The position numbers were made by a program, and so were the translations under genes. Shown here piece by piece: positions 55,908 through 64,000 of a DNA stretch of 64,000 nt. The DNA comes from Liquidambar formosana. Lineage: Eukaryota; Streptophyta; Magnoliopsida; Saxifragales; Altingiaceae. The stretch is taken from assembly GCA_039720395.1 (NCBI GenBank), contig CM077831.1, positions 4,754,003-4,818,002 of the forward strand, written 5' to 3'. Below the pieces are notes generated by a model. The model saw nothing but the letters and a program-made list of their open reading frames with translations, was not told where the DNA came from and did no database searches. The number at the start of each line of letters is the position of its first letter. Position 1 is the first letter of the stretch.

Positions 55908-58638
55908 TGTCACACCCCATTTTTGCACCACTTTACTAGGGCTCATCATTTCATGCATGTTTTTGTTTTGTTTTTGAGTCTAGTCACTTGCATTAGGTTT
56001 CTAGAGTCACAAGGACAATGGGTATGAATTTTGGTTCAATTTGGAGTTGATCTTGAGGGATAATAAGAGCTTTTGTGACTTGAGGGGCATAATTGTCTTT
56101 TAAGTCCCAAACTTTTCATTTAACCTTGAAATGATCTCCAAATTGTCAATTGGAGTTCATATGGATGCATATGAGGTATTTCTAGATTCAATTTGATGAA
56201 TCAATGGTGCAGGATTAAAATGGCTCGATGTAGTTCAAGATGGTTAATTGACCTTTCTTTGGGTTAGCCCTAATTGACTCACAATTACCAACCAAATCTT
56301 TTCAAATTGACTTTCATTAGTCATCATTTTACCCCCAAAAGTGTTTTATGAAGTTAAATTTTGATATGGAAAGCATTTGGTTTGATCCTATGTGCATACC
56401 TATGCTTAGCAAAGGTAGAGCATAGCAGTTAACCGCCTTTGTCAAACCTAACCATGCCCCCATGGTTAGTGATTTTCAGCATAAAATGTTTAAAAATGTA
56501 TTTCTCATCGAAACACGGTCGTTTTGGCTTTTGTTTCATCAAAATCGGAGTTAATTTGACCCTTGAAACACTCCTAGAAGGTAAGGGAGTCCAAAAAAAG
56601 CAAAAAAGCTGATGTGGGCTCAGGTGACCACGCAAGCCTGGGCGGCTAGCCGCTTGGGCCCAAGTGGCTAGCCGCCCAGCCTTGGGTGGTCACCCGAGAC
56701 CACTTTCCTATTTTCTCTATGTTTCCTTGCTAAAGCGGATTCCTCCCTATTTTGACGTATTTGGGTTCTTTTGGACGAGTTTCCTTCTAATTTTTGGTAA
56801 CTTCTAAGTTACTTAAGCCCCAAGGGGGTCTCTAATAGCCCTTGGATTAATTCTTAGAGTTTTAATCCTAACCATTGGTTAATCCTAGTTGAAGTCTATA
56901 AATACCCCCCTATGCTTCAGCACAAGGGGGAGCCACTTGATGCATTAATACTTGAGTGTTTAAGAGAGAGTAAGAGAGAGAGACTTGAAGGGGAGCTGGA
57001 GTTCTTGCTGTAGCCTTGGAGAACATTGGTTCAAGTCATCCATAAGAGCAAGAGAGAGTCTCTATATCAGCAAGGAAGCTTCTTCTTAAGGTATTCATCA
57101 CTCCCTCTTTATGCTGAATATGGGTTTTCATATAGGATAGGCTTATTGCATGTTAAAGGTAGCTTTTTTATCATGTATTAACACTCTAGCTAGTTAATAT
57201 ACATGGAATATCTACTGTTTAACATAAGTTTAGCATGCTTTAGGGCTGTCCTATGTGTTTTTAAGCATAGTTGTGATTCATGTGCTCCCGTTGTCCTTGT
57301 TTTAGAGTAGTGTCATTGCATGCTGGAGTTAGGGTTTTTTGTCATGTTTTATTGCTTTAGTTAGTTAATATGCATGATTTTGGTTTTGTTTAGGTTTATT
57401 CTAGCATGATTGAGGTTTGTTTTGTGTGTTTTTAAGCATATTTGTGAGTTTAGGGTTGTTAGTGTCCTTGTTTTAGGTTAGTTTTCATACAGCATGTTAG
57501 AGTAGGTCTTTTCATTGATTTTTCTTCATAGTTGCTGTATATGTTTTACATATGGAGTAAATATGATATTTTTGCATGCATGTTAGTAAATTCTAGGGTT
57601 TTTATGCATGATATGGTTCTAGGATTGTGTTAGGGCTTATGAAAGTTTGCTGTTTTTGCTGTTAGCATGTTTAGTGGATGATTTTAGGCCTTAGTACTAT
57701 TCTGTCCAGATTTGCATGTTAGTGTTTGTGCATGGTTTTGAGCGCGTGTAAGGGTGCAAATAGGGGTGGTAATTGTCCTATGGCAAATAGGGCTACCAAT
57801 GCTTGAAATGGCTAATGTTTGGAGCAATTGCACTCAGGTAAGTGGGTGTGAAAGTGCCCCAATTCACCTCTCTTCTTAACTCTTTCTCTTCTCCCTCCCT
57901 AGGGTTAATTTTTAATACAAGTCTATGGTTTAATCTAGGGTTTCCTTAACCAATAAAATTCTATTTTTTTTATCAAGGTTTCCATTCTGTGGAAGTTTTC
58001 CTGAATTCAAACTTTGTCTATTCGATTCTCTTTTTCAAATAAGGAAACCTAGGGTTTTTACCATAAGTTTGTATTAAGTCTTAACCCTATTTCTAATCGA
58101 ACTACGTGGACTTTGATCCATGTATTTCGTTGCATGGTACGTAGGCGCTCTTCGTGAGGCTCAAGTCCGTTCTAGGATCCAAGTATCCTAGACTTCTTTC
58201 TTTCTTTCTTTCTTTTTTTCCTTTTTATTTTCTGTTTTATTTGCTATGCATGGATGGATGAATGGAATATATGATATGCATGCAATTCTTGTGATGATAT
58301 ACTTGCTGATTTTTGTATGGAAAGACTTTAATTTAGCCTAAATAAACTGAGAGACCGAAAGGGTGACATGGGTGCCTATAGGCTTTGCCTAGAACCTTCC
58401 CATGTCATAACTTAGCCTCCGAATCCCTAATTTCTTTGGTTTCCAAAAGACTGTTTTTGCCTTTCCTTTTTAAGTATGGAGTCATTCAAATTGTTTTCTT
58501 AAAACAAAACTATTTTTAGGGTTTTCCTTGTTTCCTTTAAAAAATAAGGTGGTGACTCCTTTCCTTTTCTTTTTTTTTTTTCAAAACCAAAATTTATTTT
58601 TCTTTCCAATCTTGTGGGCCCAATTTCCAGGGCTCACA
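55908..58638 (+). mobile_element. Y2: Y-family LTR, opposite orientation to Y1
   Basis: 2731 bp, ends TGTCACACCCCATTTTTG and CCAGGGCTCACA: the reverse complement of Y1 and Y3 over its length. Flanks GCTTC and GATAC agree at only 3 of 5 positions, so a target duplication is not proven. No primer-binding site follows it. It is probably an old solo LTR or the product of a rearrangement. Contains an 85-bp near-perfect palindrome. Confidence 0.85.
56617..56701. repeat. 85-bp near-perfect palindrome in Y2
   Basis: Centre TTGGGCCCAA (GGGCCC at 56656-56661), flanked on both sides by GGCGGCTAGCCGC, then CCAAG/CTTGG and outer arms CTCAGGTGACCAC / GTGGTCACCCGAG. By eye only a handful of positions are unpaired. 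Confidence 0.9.
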
Positions 58639-58812
58639 GATACAGAGAGATCCTCAGGTCTGCCACCCTTCCCTTGGCTTTGGCTCTTATTTTCTCTCTA
58701 TTCCTCTTTAGCATTTCTGCATGATCATTTCTGGAGGGCTCATATCCTAGCCCAAAGGTATATGAAGTGACACGGCTCTGAATAGACCTAGGGATCCCTT
58801 GCTGGCGACGCC

Positions 58813-59202
58813 CTAGCCCCATGGAAAGAAACTCATTCTTCTCATGATTTCACCGACGTTCAAATTGCCATGGGGGCAAAAGTCCAAGGGTATTAACTCA
58901 CCCTTCTCAAGTTCTTTCTCAATGCATTGGACATAGTCAAACCCAGATAGTGGTACTGCCGCTGATTCGGGTTGTATCTCACATATAGGCACGCCTGCGA
59001 GTTTCAGTTTATAGTCCCCTTGAAGTGTTACTATAGCTCCTTTATAAGGAAACTTCACCTTTTGATGGAGTGAAGATGGCACAGCCCCAGCAGGATGGAT
59101 CCAGGGTCGGCCCAATAGCAAGTTGAAACATGATGGCATATCCAACACTTGAAATTCCACCCTAAATTCAATGGGTCCCATGATAAGAGGTAGAGTAACC
59201 AC
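58813..59202 (-). pseudogene. W: protease/RT linker region
   Basis: Residues FQVLDMPSCFNLLLGRPWIH and AGAVPSSLHQKVKF are typical of the end of the Tat/Ogre aspartic protease domain. A glycine-containing stretch (NVGEIMRRMSFFPWG) occurs at the end, where these elements often carry a G-patch-like segment. A small frameshift at about 59205 separates it from the active-site part. Confidence 0.8.
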
Positions 59203-59207
59203 TCCTA

Positions 59208-60173
59208 TTACTCTCGGCGAGTGTTATCATAAACTCTTACGGTCTGCCCAGATGGCGTGAAATCGATGGGTCCCAAACCCAAGACAGTGGCAGTTTTGAG
59301 AGAACATACATTCAGTGCAGACCCGTTATCAATAAGGACAGTGGGAACCCTTTTCCCCATGGTATCAACGGTCATATAGAGAGCTTGGGAGTGGCTTGGC
59401 CCACTTTTAGGTAGGTCCACATTTGTGAACACAATGGTTGAGTTCTTGGGAGTGGGATTCACCAAATGTACCAATCCCTCAGGAGATGTGTTAATGGGCA
59501 CTTGTATCTGATTCAGTAGTTTCAGTATAGTCTGTCTGTGCTTATGCGAGGCCATAAGTAAGCCCCAAATAGTGATATTAGCATTGGTCTTCTTCAGCTG
59601 CCTAAGCACTTTATCATCTTCTTCTTGCAAGCTAGGGCGCCTCTGCCCTTCCAAATCTTCCAACGGATTTTCAGATTCTAGGTGTGGAGGCTTTAAATGA
59701 CGACCCCCTCTGGTTATGTGGTCCAACTCGTTATCGCTAGCCCATATGTTATGGACTTCCTCGGAGTCATTCATTAAGTCATCCCATTCTATCATATCAA
59801 TGCTCTCCATTTCTGTTGGCAAGTCATCCCAACCTATAGGGACTATCGGCTCATCTAATTTTGGACTTGGGCTTAAGTACAACACATAGTAATCAAATTT
59901 CCCCGATGATTCACCTAATAGGCCAACCTGAGGATCCCCTGCTTCATATCTCTCTTTTAGCTCTTGTTGGATAGATTTTCTAGGTAACAACAAAACCTTT
60001 TGGTTGATGAGGTCTTGAATGATCTTCTTTAGTATAGAACAAGCCTTGGTGTCATGGTCGGGTGCACGATGGTATTGGTAGTATTGGTGAGGGGTTGATA
60101 GCCTTGGCTTTGGTGGGAGTGGCATGATAAGGCTGTTATTGCGACAAATGGTGAAAAGACGGGTTAAGGTCAT
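59208..60173 (-). pseudogene. W: gag end and aspartic protease
   Basis: Starts in a second knuckle-like module (YYQYHRAPDHDTKACSILKK), where the first Cys is Tyr, followed by IIQDLINQKVLLL. The rest is a long acidic linker (DDLPTEMESIDMIEWDDL). The protease active site is VLIDNGSALNVCSLKTA: Asp-Asn-Gly-Ser in place of the usual Asp-Thr/Ser-Gly, as in other Tat elements. It cleaves the element polyprotein. The ORF ends in a frameshift at 59208. Confidence 0.82.
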
Positions 60174-60316
60174 GGGGAGTGGAGTGTATTGTCTTATGGG
60201 CCGACGAGGGTGAGATGGTTCAACCCTAATGGCATTTATGGTGTTAGGTGGGGTGTGTTGTTGTAAAATGGGAGAGGATTATGAGTGACATTTAGACGGG
60301 TTGGTGGTGAGATAAC

Positions 60317-61291
60317 TTACTTGTCAATGAGGTCTTGGACTTGGTGGTGAAGGCGAATACAACGGTCGGTGGCATGGCCTTTGGATTGGTGGTACTTGCA
60401 GTACTCATTCTTGTTGTAGTTCTTGGGTAAGGGATTTGGTGGAGGTCTTGGGTCAAGTGGCTTCAATAGGTCACGGCTTATGAGCTTTTCAAGGACTCTT
60501 TCGAGTGGCATGAATAGATCAGTGAATTGGTGAGGTGGGTTGACATCATTGAGAGAAAAGGGTTGGATGGGTTGAGTTATGGTGTTGACCTCGGCGTTGT
60601 TCTTCCCAGTAAAGTTTGTCTTGTGACTCCTCACTTCCTCCGTTTTGATTGCCCCATCATTGATAGCATCTTCAACCTGTGTGCCGGCCCCAATGAGAGC
60701 TTTGAAATTTGGAAAATAGTGGGCAAATAGATGCTTGTGATACACGGGCAGCAAATTCTTAACCACCAACTGAATTTGGTCCTCCTCATTTGGCCTATCT
60801 GTCATCCTTGATGCTTTTTGTCTCCACCTTGTAATGTAAGCGGAGAAAGTTTCATGAGCCCCTTGCTTGGTAGTTTCCAGGTCTCTCCGAGTAACGTCCA
60901 CCTTTGTGTTGTACTTGTAGTGCTCCGAGAACTCATTGCATATGTCTTCCCAAGTCTGAGTTCTATTCTCATCCAAGGATAAGAACCATTTCAAAGCAGA
61001 AGTGGCCAAGGTTTCATGAAACATTTAAGCTAAAAGCTCATCAGTGGCCCCTCGAGGGTGCATAGCTCGCACATACATCTTCAAATGAGTCTTAGGGCAA
61101 CCTGTCCCATCGAATTTTTTCAACTCTAGTATCTTGAATTGCAATGGGATACAAGCCGTTGGAAACAGAGATAAAGTCCACACATCGACCATGTCATTGT
61201 TGGGAATCATACAAGAGGGAAAAATCGAAGTGCGGAATTTAAAAATTTTTCCTGCGATTCCCAATCCCATGAATCTAACTATGCATAACAC
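60317..61291 (-). pseudogene. W: gag capsid core and first zinc knuckle
   Basis: Starts within the gag core (FDGTGCPKTHLKMYVRAM) and continues over an in-frame TAA at 61025-61027 into SALKWFLSLDENRTQTWEDI, FSEHYKYNTKVDVTRRDLET and KQGAHETFSAYITRWRQKAS, the classic retrotransposon gag domain (PF03732 type). Then comes a knuckle module with MPLERVLEKLISRDLLKPLD and CKYHQSKGHATDRC. The N-terminus is lost at the Z3 insertion (61197/61198); codons upstream of 61197 in the open frame belong to Z3. A break between 60317 and 60173 separates the second module. Confidence 0.85.
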
Positions 61292-62063
61292 AAAATCAAA
61301 CCCTAACTACAAAGAGGGTTAGAACACTTACAAAATTTTTGTCTTCTCCCTTTTGCTCCAAGCTTTGATTTCGGACAGCGGTGAATGAGCAGCCCAAGTG
61401 TGCTGCCTCCAACGGTATCCACACCTAGCTAGAGCTTCAAGTCCTTTCCTCCTTTTCCTTGTTGTTGCTAGTGTAGGAGAAGAGAGGAGAGAGAGAGAGG
61501 GAGGCTAGAAATTCTGGCCAGCCCTTGGGGAGCTCAACTTGTGATGATGTCACACATCATAGTGTGACTTATATAGTCCACACTAAGGGGGCCAGCCCTA
61601 GGGGGAAACCCTATTTGGGTTTTATGCAATTTCTCTAAATTGCACAATAACCCCTATAAATTATATCAAATATAAATAGGCCTCAAAGAACTATTCTTTA
61701 TGCACTCATACCCTTTCTCTCATAGACTTTAAAGCTCATCTTGCATGATCAGTGTGTGACCCATTGGGTTCACATCATCAAGTAGTAGGAATAGCACAAG
61801 GTGTGCACAATGGAACTCTTTCCATTCAGGGTCTAATTGGAACTCCTTCTAATTCCCTAATTGATTATAACTCACTTATATCAATAAGGGCTTCTACTAA
61901 CCATGAATAACACCTAGCATATGGTTCATGGTGTTGTCCTTAATGAGGTGAATAAGTATCTAACAAAGAACCCTTCTGTTATAGTTTATAGGTTACAATT
62001 GCATCCTTCCTTCAACACAATGTCTCCAATTAAACTAATAGGACATGGAAGTCTGTCAAGTCT
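61198..62063 (-). mobile_element. Z3: Z-family LTR, interrupted
   Basis: Plus-strand start TGTTGGGAATC, same orientation as Z1, inserted in W gag after GTCAT. More diverged than Z1/Z2. Cut after CTGTCAAGTC by Y3, so the right end is beyond the window. Confidence 0.85.
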
Positions 62064-64000
62064 TGTGAACCCCGGAAATTGGGCCCACGAGGGATTGAAA
62101 AGAAAGTGGGTTTGAAAAAGAAAAAGGAAAGGAGTCGCCACCTTATTTTTTAAAGGAAACAAGGAAAACCCTAAAAATCAGGTTGTTTTAGGAAAACAAT
62201 TTGAATGACTCCATAAAAAAAGGAAAGGCAAAAACCAATCTTTTGAAAACCAAAGAAATCGGGGATTCGGAGGCTAAGTTATGACATGGGAAGGTTCTAG
62301 GCAAAGCCTATAGGCACCCATGTCACCCTTTCGGTCTCTCAGTTCATTTGGGCTAAATTAAAGTCTTTCCATACAAAAATCAGCAAGTATATCATCACAA
62401 GAATTGCATGCATATCATATATTTCATTCATCCATCCATGCATAATAAGCAAATAAAAACAGAAAATAAAAAGAAGAAAAGAAAACATAAATAAACCTAG
62501 GATGCTTGGATCCTAGAACGGACTTGAGCCTCACGAAGAGCGCCTACGTACCATGCAACGAAATACATGGATCAAAGTCCACGTAGTTCGATTAGAATTA
62601 GGGTTAAGACCTAATATAAACCTATGGTTAAAACCCTAGGTTTCCTTATTTGATCAAAAGAGTTGAATTTGATAGAAAGTTTGATTTTAGGAAAGAAATC
62701 CACAAAATGGAAACTTTAATAAAAACCAGAATTTTGGTGGTTAAGGAAACCTCTAATTAAACCATAGGACTTGTATTAAAAATTAACCCTAGATAGGGAG
62801 AAGAGAATGAGTTAAGAAGAAAGGTGAATTGGGGCACCTTCACACCCACTTACCTGAGCGCAATTAGCTCCAAGCATTTAGCCATTTCAGACATAAGCAG
62901 CCCTATTTGCCATAGGACAAATACCACACCTATTTGCACCCTTACAAGTGCTCAAAACCATGCAAAAACACTAACATGCAAATCTGGACAGAATAGTATT
63001 ATGACCTAAAATCATCCACTAAGCATGCCAATAGCAAAAACAGCGAACAATAATAAGTCCTAACATATTCCTAGAACCATATCATGCATAAAAACCCTAA
63101 AACATACTAACATGCATGCAAAACTATCATGTTTACTCCATATGAAAAACATATACAGCAAACACGAAGAAAAACCAAATAAAAAAGTCTACTTTATCAT
63201 GCTATATGAAAACAAACACGAAACAATGACTCTAAAACCCTAAACTCACAAATATGCTTAAAAACATACAAAACATACTTTAATCATGCTAAAACCAAAC
63301 TAAACAGAAATTAAATCATGCATATTAACTAACTAAAGCAATATAACATGATGAAAATCCTAACTCTAACATGCAATGACACTAATCCTAGCACAAGGAC
63401 AAGCAGGAGCACAAGAATCATAACTATGCATTAAAAACCTAAAGGACAGCCCTAAAGCATGCTAAACAGTAGATAAAAAATAGATATTCCATGTATATTA
63501 ACTAGCTAGAGTGTTAATACATGATAAAAAAGTCACCTTTAACATGCAATAAGCCTAACCCATATGAGAACCTAGTTTAAGCTTGAATAGAGAATGAGAA
63601 TACCTTAGGAAGTGGCTCCCCTTGTGTTTGTAATTGTTCGTGGCTCCTCAGGTCTTTAGAGTGAATCAAACCAACACGAATCCTCCTCTTTGTCAAAGTG
63701 GTATCACAGCAAAGAGATCAAAACTCACTCAACTTTGAAAAGAAATAGAAAACAAAAAGAGAACAAGAGAAAAGAAAAAGTGATTCTCGTCACTTTGCAG
63801 CAGCAGCAACTTCAATCGCGTTTTTGGGTATGAAAACGTTGGATTTGGACAAAACTTGTGAAATACAAAATTGTAGAGAATTGAATTATCTTTCTAACAA
63901 GACCAATTTCATCAAATTCTGACTTCGGATGAAAAAGTTATGATTAAAATACGACTGCTGGTTTTCAGAAAATCTACTGCTGAATTATGACGAATTTCAC
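62064..64000 (-). mobile_element. Y3: Y-family LTR, partial
   Basis: Starts TGTGAACCCCGGAAATTGGG and follows Y1 in order (shared blocks GGAGTCGCCACC, GCGCCTACGTACC). It is inserted into Z3 and runs off the window end. It has lost similarity to Y1 in its last few hundred bases, by eye. Confidence 0.85.

Larger units (their letters stand above)
58639..61197 (-). mobile_element. W: gag-protease region of a Tat/Ogre-type element
   Basis: Minus-strand gag and protease frames with stops. Cut at 58638 by Y2 before reverse transcriptase and at 61197 by Z3. Same strand and order as expected if the hairpin array is its 3' untranslated region and X1 its 3' LTR; this link is inference. RT and integrase are absent from the window. 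Confidence 0.7.

Noticed and set aside
55908..61197. Y2 as the 3' LTR of the gag-protease element W
   Set aside because: Y2 in its own sense orientation runs on the plus strand while gag runs on the minus strand, and no polypurine tract or primer-binding site lies at 58639.
1..64000. tRNA, rRNA or other stable RNA genes
   Set aside because: None seen on reading both strands; only the primer-binding sites resemble tRNA ends.

Overview
The window is plant nuclear DNA, almost certainly from a dicot and probably a woody one (the last part is inference from the transposon families). Single gene exons have canonical GT..AG borders, LTR retrotransposons are abundant, and the rest is AT-rich non-coding sequence. 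No complete, intact host gene could be supported. What looks like host coding sequence is either a broken fragment or a gene piece carried inside a transposon.

Region by region. 1-1486: AT-rich intergenic DNA. 1487-5951: a CACTA (En/Spm-type) DNA transposon with a TAC target duplication, no transposase, and single exons of a protein disulfide isomerase and a G-patch protein. 5952-8990: intergenic DNA with a frameshifted 5' piece of a CC-NBS-LRR resistance gene. 8991-9490: a 500-bp TRIM element. 9865-10876: a small Mutator-like element carrying an unidentified exon and LRR sequence. 10897-15957: a second Mutator-like element with 1.5-kb terminal inverted repeats and a perfect 10-bp target duplication. 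It carries exons of a TBC/Rab-GAP protein (one per arm), CDP-diacylglycerol synthase and mitochondrial ribosomal protein L13. 17032-23652: a Ty1/copia element on the minus strand, full length but full of stops, with an extra reading frame before gag. 23751-24014: a Stowaway-like MITE.

From 24275 to the end is a nested stack of LTR elements. A Ty3/gypsy chromovirus (minus strand) was interrupted between reverse transcriptase and RNase H (28886/28887) by an element of the Tat/Ogre type. That element's LTR (X1) was then hit by a solo LTR (Y1, 30588-33291) and by a second, complete element X (33857-53167, target duplication CATGT). X lacks reverse transcriptase and integrase. On its minus strand it carries a short gag with two zinc-knuckle modules, and on the opposite strand a spliced plant-mobile-domain (PMD) gene. 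Two copies of a third LTR family (Z1, Z2) lie in X in opposite orientations. Downstream of X the older element resumes: an array of about 19 91-bp hairpin repeats, a Y-family LTR in the opposite orientation (Y2), and a broken gag-protease region. That region is itself split by Z3, which is split by Y3 running off the window.

The points I rate highest are the array of paired hairpins whose two arms vary together (53985-55725), the large palindromes conserved in the middle of both Tat-like LTR families, the PMD gene antisense inside an RT-less retroelement, and the 1.5-kb-arm Mutator element carrying three gene fragments.
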